From an uncultured Mediterraneibacter sp. (lineage in GTDB: Bacteria; Bacillota; Clostridia; Lachnospirales; Lachnospiraceae): 64,000 bases of DNA. Both the position numbers and the translations under genes were made by a program. This document shows positions 17,263 to 24,689 of this stretch, one piece after another. The notes beneath the pieces are model-generated. The model was given only the letters and a program-made list of their open reading frames with translations. It was not told the DNA's origin and ran no database searches. The DNA lies in the NCBI GenBank assembly GCA_944381935.1, contig CALWMN010000009.1, positions 47,128 to 111,127 on the forward strand, in the 5' to 3' direction. Each line of letters begins with the position of its first letter. The stretch's first letter is position 1.

Positions 17263-18342
17263 CTATACCTCTCGCAGCTTGACTGCCCCTGCAGCCTGCC
17301 TGCGGCGGTTCTCGTCAATGGCAGCATAATGCTTTTTCGTCGTATTAACATCTTTATGGCCAAGCACATCAGCTACCAGATAGATGTCGCCAGTCTCCTT
17401 ATAAAGTGCCGTGCCGTAAGTACTGCGAAGCTTATGGGGCGTTATCTTTTTGTTGGGAGTGACCTCCCGGGCATATTTTTTCACCATGTTTTCAACAGCC
17501 TGAACCCCCATACGTCTGCGCTGTGTGGAAAGGAAAAGTGCATTTTCATGTCCAGGAAGGGGAACAACAGCCTTCCTGGTTGTATACATGTATGCTTTCA
17601 AGGCGTTCTCAACTTCTTCCCCAAAGTAGACGATCATCTCATTTCCTCCTTTCCGGGTGACTTTGATCCCATTGTTCTTAAAATCTACATCCTGCAGATC
17701 AAGCCCGACACATTCCGAGACACGTATCCCTGTGCCCAGGAGAAGAGTAAGGATCGCAAGATCCCGGTTCTTTGTCTTTTCGTAATATGCCTTTCTCTGT
17801 CCGATCAGGTTGTCCCCTCCGTGGTCCACATAATCCAGAAGCATGGCCACCTCATCTGTATCGAGCCGGATAATCGCCTTATCGTGAATCTTCGGCATAT
17901 CTACAAGAAGCGTGGGATTCTTTGTGATGATCTGCCTTTTGAAGAAATATCCATAAAAGCTCCGAAGCGCAGACATTTTTCGGGCAAGCCCTTTTTCCGT
18001 ATTTGTAATCTGCTTCTCAGCGCTGTCATAAACCTTCAGATATTCCTGGTATTCCTCAATGTCGACCGGCTCAAGGCGCTCCAGGTCCCGGACGGTAAAC
18101 CGGTCTATCGTATAGTTTTTATACACCGGATTGTTCTCCATAAGAAAATGAAAGAACACTCTGATATCATATGCATAGGAAATCCTCGTCCGTGCAGATG
18201 TGGTCGGCTCCACGGCACGGAAATAATCCCGCGCAAACGGAGGAAGTGTCTTAAGGATCTCGCGAAGCCTCAGAGTGTTGTCAATATAAGACTGCTGATG
18301 ATACGTTTTCCGGTCATATGGTTCTTTTGTAGTTGTTCCCAT
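17263..18342 (-). CDS. Tyrosine recombinase, XerS-like
   Basis: A 359-residue site-specific recombinase. The N-terminal SAM-like core-binding domain (about residues 30-140) precedes the catalytic domain. The catalytic set is visible: Arg in LLGTGIRVSECVGL, HKLR in TPHKLRSTYGTALY, the second His in DVLGHKDVNTTKKHYA, and the Tyr nucleophile in that last motif. The length and the N-terminus (LPPFARDYFRA, then SYAYDIRVFFHFLME) look more like the single chromosome-dimer recombinase XerS (about 356 residues) than XerC or XerD (about 300), but this is judged by eye. It lies behind yneA and has its own promoter. No mobile element context is seen. Confidence 0.85.
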   Translation of the reverse strand: MGTTTKEPYDRKTYHQQSYIDNTLRLREILKTLPPFARDYFRAVEPTTSARTRISYAYDIRVFFHFLMENNPVYKNYTIDRFTVRDLERLEPVDIEEYQEYLKVYDSAEKQITNTEKGLARKMSALRSFYGYFFKRQIITKNPTLLVDMPKIHDKAIIRLDTDEVAMLLDYVDHGGDNLIGQRKAYYEKTKNRDLAILTLLLGTGIRVSECVGLDLQDVDFKNNGIKVTRKGGNEMIVYFGEEVENALKAYMYTTRKAVVPLPGHENALFLSTQRRRMGVQAVENMVKKYAREVTPNKKITPHKLRSTYGTALYKETGDIYLVADVLGHKDVNTTKKHYAAIDENRRRQAAGAVKLREV

Positions 18343-18372
18343 AATTATAAAACTCCCTTTGATTTTTATTTC

Positions 18373-18401
18373 ATTATAACAGAAAATAGAAAATTAGTCT
18401 A
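18373..18401 (-). promoter_or_regulatory. Promoter of the tyrosine recombinase gene
   Basis: On the minus strand, -35 TAGACT (18401-18396) and perfect -10 TATAAT (18378-18373) are 17 bases apart and lie 30 bases ahead of the start codon. The recombinase can therefore be expressed independently of SOS-controlled yneA. Confidence 0.75.
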
Positions 18402-18450
18402 TATCTTTTGGAAAAATCGGTATTTGTCGTATAGATTGATCCTGATATGG

Positions 18451-18489
18451 AAAGCCGGCCCATGTTCTTTCCTGCCTGGGACCGGCTTC
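18451..18489 (-). terminator. Stem-loop, probable terminator of yneA
   Basis: Arms around AAGCCGG (18452-18458) and CCGGCTT (18482-18488), extended by CCCA/TGGG with a bulge, form a strong hairpin 70 bases after the yneA stop. On the minus strand it is followed only by a weak TTTCC, so termination may be incomplete. Confidence 0.5.
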
Positions 18490-18504
18490 TCATTGGAGTG
18501 TATA

Positions 18505-18532
18505 TATCAATACATAGGGATGTATATTGATA
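18505..18532. repeat. AT-rich imperfect inverted repeat between yneA and the recombinase
   Basis: TATCAATACAT (18505-18515) faces ATGTATATTGATA (18520-18532), an 11-bp dyad with a two-base insertion in one arm. It sits in the 218-base gap downstream of yneA. It could be a 3' structure, an operator or a recombinase site; nothing in the sequence decides. Confidence 0.5.
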
Positions 18533-18560
18533 CCGAAAACAAGATTATTCTAATATCGAA

Positions 18561-18896
18561 TTATTGTATAAATCCTGTGGCGCTGTATGCGATAATAAGA
18601 TGTTGCCCTGCCTCAATGTTATCTGATGAAAGTCCGTTCATTTCCATGAGCTCCTGAACATACTCCAGAGTTGAATCATATCCGGACGGCATATTCTCTT
18701 TGGCAATCCCCCAAAGTGTGTCGCCTGACCTGATCTCAATGCTTTTATAGTATGTATATACAGGAGGGTCATTTGCCTCATCCTCATGGGCTGATACATG
18801 GAATACCTGGAAAGACAGGCACGCAAAGGCCAAAATAATAATTCCTGTAATGAAAGCTGCGATAAGGTTTCCGTCTGGTCTTCTTCTCATTCTCAT
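18561..18896 (-). CDS. yneA: YneA-type SOS cell-division suppressor (LysM protein)
   Basis: A 111-residue protein with an Arg-rich cytoplasmic start (MRMRRRPDG), one membrane helix (about residues 10-32) and a C-terminal LysM domain (KSIEIRSGDTLWGIAKENMP to AGQHLIIAYS). This is the architecture and size of Bacillus YneA, which delays septation after DNA damage. It is divergent from lexA and its promoter contains a perfect LexA box, the same arrangement as Bacillus lexA-yneA. I start at ATG 18896, preceded by AGGGGG; the ATG two codons later is an alternative. An upstream in-frame extension would run through the operator region and is rejected. Confidence 0.85.
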   Translation of the reverse strand: MRMRRRPDGNLIAAFITGIIILAFACLSFQVFHVSAHEDEANDPPVYTYYKSIEIRSGDTLWGIAKENMPSGYDSTLEYVQELMEMNGLSSDNIEAGQHLIIAYSATGFIQ

Positions 18897-18976
18897 ACTA
18901 CCCCCTGTAAAACTGCTGAACCGCACTTGAATAAAAATGTATACAATTATACAATTCATGGCAACCCTTTGCTTTC

Positions 18977-18990
18977 CGAACGGTTGTTCT
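18977..18990. promoter_or_regulatory. LexA (SOS) box, near-consensus
   Basis: CGAACGGTTGTTCT matches the Firmicute SOS box CGAAC-N4-GTTYG except at the last base. It lies just downstream of the yneA -10 element, in the transcribed leader. Confidence 0.7.
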
Positions 18991-18998
18991 GCATTGTC

Positions 18999-19027
18999 AT
19001 TATATAATGCGAACATTTGTTTGTCAA
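18999..19027 (-). promoter_or_regulatory. Promoter of yneA
   Basis: On the minus strand a perfect -35 TTGACA (19027-19022) and a perfect -10 TATAAT (19004-18999) are separated by 17 bases. The spacer is occupied by a perfect LexA box, so this very strong promoter should be tightly shut until LexA is cleaved. Confidence 0.9.
19010..19023. promoter_or_regulatory. LexA (SOS) box, perfect, in the yneA promoter
   Basis: CGAACATTTGTTTG fits the Gram-positive consensus CGAAC-N4-GTTYG exactly. It lies between the -35 and -10 elements of yneA and about 75 bases upstream of the lexA -10. Confidence 0.92.
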
Positions 19028-19046
19028 TAGAAAAGCAATAATAAAT

Positions 19047-19060
19047 CGAACATATTTTCG
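19047..19060. promoter_or_regulatory. LexA (SOS) box, degenerate
   Basis: CGAACATATTTTCG has the left half-site intact and one mismatch in the right half (TTTCG for GTTCG). It lies midway between the yneA and lexA promoters. Confidence 0.6.
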
Positions 19061-19073
19061 CAACAAATGTTTG
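19060..19073. promoter_or_regulatory. LexA (SOS) box, half-site, next to the lexA -35 region
   Basis: GCAACAAATGTTTG keeps the right half-site GTTTG and has two changes in the left. It abuts the preceding box and ends 23 bases before the lexA -10 TATAAT (19097-19102), where bound LexA would block autotranscription. Confidence 0.5.
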
Positions 19074-19129
19074 ATTTTTCAAAAGCGCTATGATAGTATA
19101 ATAATATCAAATTGTTTTCGGAGGATATT

Positions 19130-19747
19130 ATGGCACAGGGTAAGATAAGCAAAAAGCAGTCAGAGATACTGGAATATATTAAATCACAGATTTTAGAGAG
19201 GGGATTTCCTCCGGCTGTGCGGGAGATCTGTGAGGCTGTGAACCTGAAATCCACATCTTCAGTTCATTCCCATCTGGAGACGCTTGAAAAGAACGGATAT
19301 ATCCGCCGTGACCCCACGAAGCCGAGGGCGATTGAGATTCTTGACGATACTTTTAATCTCACGCGCAGGGAGATGGTGAACGTACCGATCATCGGGCGTG
19401 TCGCTGCAGGGGAGCCGATTCTTGCCCAGGAGAATATTGAGAATTATTTTCCCGTTCCGGTTGAATTTATGCCGAATAACCAGACCTATCTTCTCAAGGT
19501 AAAAGGGGAAAGCATGGTCAATGCAGGGATTCTTGACGGTGATATGGTCCTTGTCGAGCAGGTTTCTACTGCTTCTAACGGCGATATGGTTGTCGCAATG
19601 ATTGAGGACGGCGCTACTGTCAAGACTTTTTATAAGGAGGAGGGCATCTTCCGCCTTCAGCCTGAAAATGATTTTATGGACCCTATTATTGTTTCAGAAG
19701 TCACAATACTGGGAAAGGTAATAGGAGTATTCCGCTTTTTCAAATAG
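19130..19747 (+). CDS. lexA: SOS repressor LexA
   Basis: Self-cleaving repressor of the DNA-damage response, 205 residues. The N-terminal winged helix has the recognition pattern GFPPAVREICEAVNLKSTSSVHSHLETLEKNGYIRRD. The cleavage site Ala-Gly is in GRVAAGEPILA, and the Ser-Lys dyad is in GESMVNAGI and in ATVKTFYK. ATG 19130 follows GGAGGATATT and gives the standard N-terminus MAQGKISKKQSEIL. The -10 TATAAT is at 19097. LexA boxes upstream indicate autoregulation together with divergent yneA. Confidence 0.97.
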   Translation: MAQGKISKKQSEILEYIKSQILERGFPPAVREICEAVNLKSTSSVHSHLETLEKNGYIRRDPTKPRAIEILDDTFNLTRREMVNVPIIGRVAAGEPILAQENIENYFPVPVEFMPNNQTYLLKVKGESMVNAGILDGDMVLVEQVSTASNGDMVVAMIEDGATVKTFYKEEGIFRLQPENDFMDPIIVSEVTILGKVIGVFRFFK

Positions 19748-19782
19748 GGGAATCAGAGGCAATAGAGCAGGAAAAGGAATAT

Positions 19783-19815
19783 GAAAAAAAGGAATCTTTA
19801 CGATTCCTTTTTTTC
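19783..19815. terminator. Bidirectional terminator between lexA and rsfS
   Basis: GAAAAAAAGGAATC (19783-19796) pairs with GATTCCTTTTTTTC (19802-19815) around a 5-base loop. Each arm supplies the T tract for one strand, so it can end lexA transcripts on plus and the obg-to-rsfS operon on minus. Confidence 0.85.
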
Positions 19816-19847
19816 CTGTTTTCGGTTTTCAGCATGTCTTGCTTGCG

Positions 19848-20207
19848 TTACTCTTCTGTCAGGTCTTCCGCCCTTATTTCTGTTCCGTCTTTCCATATTC
19901 TCTCCAGGTCATAGAACAGACGGTTGTCTCTGTCAAATATATGGACGATAATATCGCCGAAATCGAGCAGAACCCAGCTCCCGCCGGACTGTCCTTCCCT
20001 CTGGCGCAGCGCAAAGCCTGCCCCGTGAAGCTTTTCCTCCACGTTGTCTACAAGGGCGTTTATCTGACTGTCACTGTTACCGTTTGCTATGATAAAGTAA
20101 TCTGCCAGGACAGAGATTCCTGTAATATCAATGACCTTAATATCCTCGCCTTTTTTTTCGCTGAGTGCCTCGCAGGCAATTTTTGCCATTCTTTTTGACT
20201 GATCCAT
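19848..20207 (-). CDS. rsfS: Ribosomal silencing factor RsfS
   Basis: Binds L14 on the large subunit and blocks subunit joining under starvation. It has 119 residues from the ATG at 20207, which is preceded by AAGGAGGTG and yields MDQSKRMAKIACEALSEKK. Family signatures are DIKVIDITGISVLADYFIIANG and SGGSWVLLDFGDIIVHIF. It is the last gene of the operon and directly follows yqeK, the conserved nadD-yqeK-rsfS order. Confidence 0.96.
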   Translation of the reverse strand: MDQSKRMAKIACEALSEKKGEDIKVIDITGISVLADYFIIANGNSDSQINALVDNVEEKLHGAGFALRQREGQSGGSWVLLDFGDIIVHIFDRDNRLFYDLERIWKDGTEIRAEDLTEE

Positions 20208-20208
20208 C

Positions 20209-20778
20209 TTACACCTCCTTATAGAATCTATATGTGTCAATTGTCATGGGATCGACGGGTTTCCCGCTGTCCTCCAGATAGCGGACGGTAGCTTTGGCTG
20301 TCCGGCAGACGGCCCGGTTGATATCAGTAAACGCCAGATGCCTTACTTCTGCCAATCCGGGTATTTCCCTTCTGTTCGGCTCGATATAATCCGCGATATA
20401 GATGATTTTTTCCAGCATCGTCATGTCGGGGCGCCCTGTCGTGTGATACATAATGGCGCTGCATATTTCATGGTCTGAAATACCGTATTCCGATTTCGCA
20501 AGATACGCACCTAGCTTTGCGTGGACAAGCGCCGGCATGGAAAGCTCTGACGCTGTCAGCTCAATCTGCCTTTCGCGGCACAGGGTAATCTGCTCTTTCG
20601 CCGTGCAGAACTTTCCGCAGTCATGAAGAAGTCCTGCGGTCAGAGCTTGTGCCATGTCTGCCTCATGGCGCATGGCAAGAGAGGCTGCCGTGTACATAAC
20701 GCCGACAGTATGCTCATACCGGTCTCTCTTCAGTTTCTTGGAAAGCTTTTTGCTGATATTCCTTAATTCTTCTGTCAT
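20209..20778 (-). CDS. yqeK: HD-domain hydrolase YqeK (Ap4A hydrolase family)
   Basis: A 189-residue HD-domain phosphohydrolase; homologues split diadenosine tetraphosphate symmetrically. The metal ligands are seen in YEHTVGVMYTA (His), LLHDCGKF (His-Asp) and VHAKLGAYLA, with a later IIYIADYIEP that fits the family. It lies 8 bases after nadD and almost touches rsfS (the RsfS start is one base beyond the stop), consistent with one transcript. Confidence 0.93.
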   Translation of the reverse strand: MTEELRNISKKLSKKLKRDRYEHTVGVMYTAASLAMRHEADMAQALTAGLLHDCGKFCTAKEQITLCRERQIELTASELSMPALVHAKLGAYLAKSEYGISDHEICSAIMYHTTGRPDMTMLEKIIYIADYIEPNRREIPGLAEVRHLAFTDINRAVCRTAKATVRYLEDSGKPVDPMTIDTYRFYKEV

Positions 20779-20786
20779 AATTTTAA

Positions 20787-21392
20787 TTACTCCCTGTATA
20801 ATCCCAGGCCCCGTATATATTCTGCCACTACATCTGGAACCAGGTAGCGGATGCTCCGTCCTTCTGCTGCCCTCCTGCGTATCGTTGTGGAAGAGATCTC
20901 CACAAGCGGTGCCTGCAGCAGCCGGATGTCCGCCCCGTATTTTCGCTGCAGAAAGTCAATCTGTTTCTGCATATCTTCTGTGTCCTTGTCGTCGCGCATA
21001 GCTGCAAGAATCGTACAGGTAGGAAAGATATCCCGGAAATTCATCCACTGTTCGATCGAAAAAAGGGAATCTGCCCCGAGTATAAAATAGAACCGGTCAT
21101 TCGGATATTTTCTGTTAAAGGCCTGCATGGTCTGATACGTATATGAGTGCCTGCTCTGGTCGGCCTCATGCAGGTTCAGACGGAAATAGGGCACATCCTG
21201 GATGGAGCGTTTTACCATCTCAATGCGGTGCAGGAGTGCCTGCTTTGTCTCCAATGTCTCTTTGTGAGGTGGATTCCCGTTTAACAAAAACCAGATTTCA
21301 TCCAGTGAAAAGTTCTCATAGGCAAATTCTCCCAGCAGAAGATGCCCGATATGGATCGGATCAAAAGTTCCTCCCAAAATCCCGATTTTCAT
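20787..21392 (-). CDS. nadD: Nicotinate-nucleotide adenylyltransferase
   Basis: Adenylylates nicotinate mononucleotide in NAD synthesis. It has 201 residues from the ATG at 21392, which gives MKIGILGGTFDPIHIGHLLL with the nucleotidyl-transferase GxFxPxHxGH motif at the very start. The second motif VEISSTTIRRRAAEGRSI is near the C-terminus, and FILGADSL is present between them. A TTG further upstream is rejected because GGAGAG sits correctly for the ATG. It follows yhbY. Confidence 0.96.
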   Translation of the reverse strand: MKIGILGGTFDPIHIGHLLLGEFAYENFSLDEIWFLLNGNPPHKETLETKQALLHRIEMVKRSIQDVPYFRLNLHEADQSRHSYTYQTMQAFNRKYPNDRFYFILGADSLFSIEQWMNFRDIFPTCTILAAMRDDKDTEDMQKQIDFLQRKYGADIRLLQAPLVEISSTTIRRRAAEGRSIRYLVPDVVAEYIRGLGLYRE

Positions 21393-21413
21393 TTTGATTC
21401 TCTCCAATCTCCG

Positions 21414-21707
21414 CTATTTTGGAAGAATAATTTTCTTCCTGTCATCTTTGCCCTCTTTATACAGCACAATTTTTTTGCCGATTACCTGTACAATCTGAGA
21501 ATGGGTACGCTCAGCAATAATGTCTGCCAGCTCTCTTGGATCGTCCGCGCAGTTTTTGAGCACACTGACCTTGATCAGCTCCCGTGCCTTAAGCGCCTCG
21601 CTGACAGCCTTGGTAAATCCGGGAGTCATGCTGGATTTACCGATCTGGAAGATCGGTTCCATTGTCATGGCAAGGCTTTTTAAATATGCTCTCTGTTTTG
21701 TCGTCAT
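21414..21707 (-). CDS. yhbY: YhbY-type CRM-domain RNA-binding protein
   Basis: A 97-residue single CRM domain protein associated with pre-50S particles. It begins MTTKQRAYLKSLAMTMEPIFQIGKSSMTP and contains ELIKVSVLKNC, both typical of YhbY. ATG 21707 has AAGGAGAG upstream. It lies between obg and nadD, the usual Firmicute order of ribosome assembly genes. Confidence 0.93.
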   Translation of the reverse strand: MTTKQRAYLKSLAMTMEPIFQIGKSSMTPGFTKAVSEALKARELIKVSVLKNCADDPRELADIIAERTHSQIVQVIGKKIVLYKEGKDDRKKIILPK

Positions 21708-21730
21708 TGTCCTCTCTCCTTGCATTATTT

Positions 21731-23017
21731 CTACTTATAATAATCAAACTGTAATCCGTACATTTTGACCGTGTCTCCCTCCTGGATACCGGCTGCTTCC
21801 AGTTCATCAAGGATCCCGGTTTCCTTGAGAAACTTCTGGAAAAAAGCAAAACCTTTCTCGGAGTCAAGATTCGTGTAACCTAGCATTTTTTCAATCTTGG
21901 GTCCTTCCACAACATACACGTCATCTTCCCGCTCTACCGTGTATGGAAGCTCCTCGTAGATCAGTTCATCTTCCGGGAAATACTCCTGTTCAAAGCGGAC
22001 CGGCGAATCATCCATAGAATCAAGCCGGCGGCTCACGTAATATAGAAGTTCGGAAATCCCCTTTCCTGTTGCCCCGGAAATCGGAAATACACGAATCCCC
22101 TTCGGCTCAAACTCTGATTCCAGCCGCTCTACCGGGTCTTCCTCTCCCTCCCTGTAGATCAGGTCTGTCTTGTTGGCCGCAATGACCTGAGGACGTTTTG
22201 CCACCTCAGGATTGTAGGCCTCAAGCTCTGCATTGATTTTATATATGTCTTCAACAGGATCCCTGCCCTCTGAGCCGGCGGCATCCACGACATGGATCAT
22301 CATTTTGGTCCTCTCGATATGGCGTAGAAATTCATGGCCGAGGCCTACCCCGTCCGACGCCCCCTCAATCAGCCCCGGGATATCTGCCATGACAAATCCA
22401 TTCGCACCATCAAGATCCACTACGCCAAGGTTGGGGTTCAGGGTTGTAAAATGATAATTTGCGATCTTTGGCTCTGCATTTGTCACGCGGGAAAGGAGTG
22501 TTGACTTTCCTACATTGGGAAAGCCAATAAGACCGACGTCTGCAATCACTTTTAATTCCAGGTTCACCTCAAGTTCTTTCGCCGGCTGCCCCGGTTGGGC
22601 GTATTTAGGGACCTGCATGGTTGCGGTCGCGAAGTGCTGATTTCCAAGGCCGCCCTTGCCGCCTTTTAGCACGACCTGTCGCCTGTTCTCTCCCGACATG
22701 TCTGCAATCACCTTGCCGCTTGCCGCTTCCTTGATAACAGTGCCTTCCGGTACCTTCAGGATCAGATCTTTCCCGTCTTTCCCGTGGCATCTGCGTTTTC
22801 CACCCTGTTCCCCGTCGCCGGCAGCATATTTCCTTTTATGGCGGTAATCTGCAAGTGTATTTAGACCTTCATCCACCTCAAAGATCAGGTCCCCACCGCG
22901 CCCGCCGTCGCCTCCGTCCGGACCGCCGTTCGGAACGTAAAGTTCACGTCGGAAGCTGCAATGGCCGTCGCCGCCCTTGCCTGACCTGATATAAATTTTC
23001 GCTCTGTCTGCAAACAT
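21731..23017 (-). CDS. obg: GTPase Obg
   Basis: Ribosome-associated GTPase involved in 50S assembly and stress control. It has 428 residues in three domains: the glycine-rich Obg fold (GGPDGGDGGRGGDLIFEVDE), the G domain with G1 GFPNVGKSTLLSR, G3 DIPGLIEGASDG and NKTD, and the C-terminal OCT domain of Gram-positive Obg (FEQEYFPEDELIYEELPYTV onward). It begins 88 bases after the rpmA terminator. That interval holds a hairpin with arms AGTGC and GCACT on the minus strand but no promoter I can support. Confidence 0.97.
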   Translation of the reverse strand: MFADRAKIYIRSGKGGDGHCSFRRELYVPNGGPDGGDGGRGGDLIFEVDEGLNTLADYRHKRKYAAGDGEQGGKRRCHGKDGKDLILKVPEGTVIKEAASGKVIADMSGENRRQVVLKGGKGGLGNQHFATATMQVPKYAQPGQPAKELEVNLELKVIADVGLIGFPNVGKSTLLSRVTNAEPKIANYHFTTLNPNLGVVDLDGANGFVMADIPGLIEGASDGVGLGHEFLRHIERTKMMIHVVDAAGSEGRDPVEDIYKINAELEAYNPEVAKRPQVIAANKTDLIYREGEEDPVERLESEFEPKGIRVFPISGATGKGISELLYYVSRRLDSMDDSPVRFEQEYFPEDELIYEELPYTVEREDDVYVVEGPKIEKMLGYTNLDSEKGFAFFQKFLKETGILDELEAAGIQEGDTVKMYGLQFDYYK

Positions 23018-23103
23018 ATTAACTCCTTTTTAACTTTTCTGTTTCGTGTGAATCAGCGCAAGTGCCGTAAGACGCACTCTCCGCAATTCGCAATTGCAAG
23101 CAA

Positions 23104-23129
23104 AAGCCCCAGACCAGAAGTCTGGGGCT
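23104..23129 (-). terminator. Intrinsic terminator after rpmA
   Basis: A perfect 10-bp stem (AGCCCCAGAC at 23105-23114 with GTCTGGGGCT at 23120-23129) with a 5-base loop is followed on the minus strand by TTTTGCTT. It separates the ribosomal protein genes from obg. Confidence 0.88.
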
Positions 23130-23186
23130 CATAGCTGTCTTGTGTACAGATGAAAAGTTCCGGATGAGCTTTCCAGCTTCTTTTGG

Positions 23187-23471
23187 CTATTGCGCTACCG
23201 GATAGATAGAAACCTGTTTCTTATCTCTTCCTTTTCTTTCATATCTCACTACGCCGTCTGTAAGTGCAAACAGAGTGTCATCTCCGCCGCGACCGACATT
23301 CAGACCCGGATGGATCTTCGTTCCGCGCTGTCTGTAAAGAATGTTTCCGGCTTTTACAAACTGTCCGTCAGCTCTCTTTGCGCCCAGTCTTTTTGACTCG
23401 GAATCACGTCCGTTCTTTGTAGAACCAACTCCCTTTTTATGAGCAAAAAACTGAAGATTCATTTTCATCAT
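23187..23471 (-). CDS. rpmA: Ribosomal protein L27 with cleavable N-terminus
   Basis: L27 reaches the peptidyl-transferase centre with its N-terminus. The 94-residue precursor begins [19 protein letters not shown]. In Firmicutes the segment up to the Phe-Phe is removed by the protease Prp, here expected between Phe and Ala. Downstream, [18 protein letters not shown] and [21 protein letters not shown] are the L27 core. The start overlaps the stop of prp, so substrate and protease are made together. Confidence 0.97.
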   Translation of the reverse strand: MMKMNLQFFAHKKGVGSTKNGRDSESKRLGAKRADGQFVKAGNILYRQRGTKIHPGLNVGRGGDDTLFALTDGVVRYERKGRDKKQVSIYPVAQ

Positions 23472-23809
23472 GGTACCTGCACCTCCTTGAAAATAATGTC
23501 AATGTATGGGTCATATTCCCCGCTGTCCTCGATTGATTCCAGACCAAGGATCATGGAATCCAGCAGCAGGCTGGCATCATGCGACGGCCTGCTCCGGAAA
23601 CGAAATTCCATTTCCCCGGCTTCTTCATCCGACACACAGCTCGATTCATCGTCGGTAAAATGTTCGATTGAATTAACTGCATTGAATACAAGCGCTGAGA
23701 CTGCGGAGCACACAATATCGCGTCCCGCCTCATCATATCCTGCATGTCCGGTAATATGAAACCCAACATATTCATGCCTTGCGGTCTTATAAACGGTTAC
23801 CTGTATCAT
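23468..23809 (-). CDS. prp: Ribosomal-processing cysteine protease Prp
   Basis: Cleaves the N-terminal extension of L27. It has 113 residues; the catalytic pair is His22 (in [14 protein letters not shown]) and Cys34 (in [10 protein letters not shown]), the same numbering as reported for the S. aureus enzyme. It lies between rplU and rpmA, the standard position. The stop overlaps the first codons of rpmA. Confidence 0.95.
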   Translation of the reverse strand: MIQVTVYKTARHEYVGFHITGHAGYDEAGRDIVCSAVSALVFNAVNSIEHFTDDESSCVSDEEAGEMEFRFRSRPSHDASLLLDSMILGLESIEDSGEYDPYIDIIFKEVQVP

Positions 23810-23818
23810 CGGACCAGA

Positions 23819-24127
23819 TTATGCGTTGATTTTCTCGATCTTAACGGCTGTATACTGCTGTCTGTGTCCGTTTTTCTTATGGTATCCAGTTTTTCTCTTA
23901 TACTTGTAAACTACGATTTTTTTGGCTTTTCCGTTCTCTACTACGGAAGCGGTAACGGTTGCGCCTTCCACAGTCGGATTTCCGACTACCAGTTTGTCGT
24001 CGTTCACTGCGAGTACCTGGTCGAACGTATAAGTCTCCCCAGCTTCAACACCAAGCTTTTCCACTCTAATGACGTCGCCTTCAGATACTTTGTACTGTTT
24101 ACCACCTGTTGCTATAATCGCGTACAT
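23819..24127 (-). CDS. rplU: Ribosomal protein L21
   Basis: A 102-residue L21 starting [18 protein letters not shown] from ATG 24127, which follows GGGAGGTG. The conserved [17 protein letters not shown] near the C-terminus binds 23S rRNA. A longer in-frame reading upstream crosses the promoter and leader and is rejected. It is the first gene of the rplU-prp-rpmA unit. Confidence 0.97.
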   Translation of the reverse strand: MYAIIATGGKQYKVSEGDVIRVEKLGVEAGETYTFDQVLAVNDDKLVVGNPTVEGATVTASVVENGKAKKIVVYKYKRKTGYHKKNGHRQQYTAVKIEKINA

Positions 24128-24210
24128 ATAGCACCTCCCATTATCATTACTCGCCAATTGCGGTGTCTGCTCTTTGTCAGAACTTGAAAACCTCATTGTG
24201 CGGCATACTA
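24128..24210 (-). promoter_or_regulatory. Probable L21 leader (autoregulatory mRNA element)
   Basis: The transcript leader of rplU, about 83 bases, contains CCGCACAATGAGG, a small TCTG/CAGA hairpin and then ACACCGCAATTGGCGAG shortly before the ribosome site. This arrangement of two CCGCA elements resembles the Firmicute ribosomal L21 leader family, through which L21 is thought to limit its own synthesis. The match is from memory and was not scored. Confidence 0.6.
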
Positions 24211-24214
24211 GTGT

Positions 24215-24244
24215 AGTATAACATACGATTTTCTGACAAGTCAA
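24215..24244 (-). promoter_or_regulatory. Promoter of rplU-prp-rpmA
   Basis: On the minus strand, -35 TTGACT (24244-24239) overlaps the stop of the CBS gene and -10 TATACT (24220-24215) follows after 18 bases. Confidence 0.78.
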
Positions 24245-24660
24245 TAGGTCTCTTCTGTTTTTTTCAGTTTTTCATAACAGTACTCGATAATGCTCTTCCT
24301 TGTAATGATTCCGATAAATTTTTTCTGATCGTCAACCACCGGGACAAAATTCTGGTTCATCGCTTTTTGCAGAAGGTCTTCCATATCTGAATCCGCACAT
24401 ACAGCTTCATAATCCGCTTTCCTCGGGAAATCCTGGATAAAGATATTCTCAGACTCTTTCAGGTTGAGGTTGGTATATTTTTTGATTCCCCATAGGAGAT
24501 CTCCTTCCGTGATGGTACCTGTGTATTCTCCCTTCCGGTTCAGCATGGGGATCGATGCATACTTATGGTATGCCATTGTCTCAAGCACCTGCCGGAGCGT
24601 ACTGTAATCATAGATATATGCAACCTCACTCTTCGGTTTCAAGAAAAATAAGATATTCAT
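24241..24660 (-). CDS. CBS-domain-pair protein
   Basis: A 139-residue protein composed of two CBS motifs: residues about 10-60 ([17 protein letters not shown] with [23 protein letters not shown]) and about 80-130 ([36 protein letters not shown]). Such pairs bind adenine nucleotides and act as regulatory modules; no catalytic domain is attached. It follows the aspartate kinase gene with a short overlap to an upstream in-frame reading; ATG 24660 has GGAG just upstream. Its partner is unknown. Confidence 0.85.
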   Translation of the reverse strand: MNILFFLKPKSEVAYIYDYSTLRQVLETMAYHKYASIPMLNRKGEYTGTITEGDLLWGIKKYTNLNLKESENIFIQDFPRKADYEAVCADSDMEDLLQKAMNQNFVPVVDDQKKFIGIITRKSIIEYCYEKLKKTEETY

Positions 24661-24689
24661 TTTCTCCGTCCGCCTTTCTGCCGCCTGCA

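Noticed and set aside
17227-18657. Long open frame on the plus strand, antisense to the tyrosine recombinase (about 476 codons)
   Set aside because: It lies opposite a gene with all catalytic motifs, starts inside the FUSC end region, shows no recognisable domain, and crosses the recombinase promoter and the yneA terminator. It is a shadow of the codon bias of the real gene.
19112-19129. Longer LexA start (TTG at 19112)
   Set aside because: It would place GGAGG inside the coding sequence; the ATG at 19130 has GGAGG at the right distance and gives the family N-terminus.
24128-24244. Extended L21 reading (about 39 extra residues)
   Set aside because: The extra residues cross the promoter and leader, and L21 proteins begin [14 protein letters not shown].
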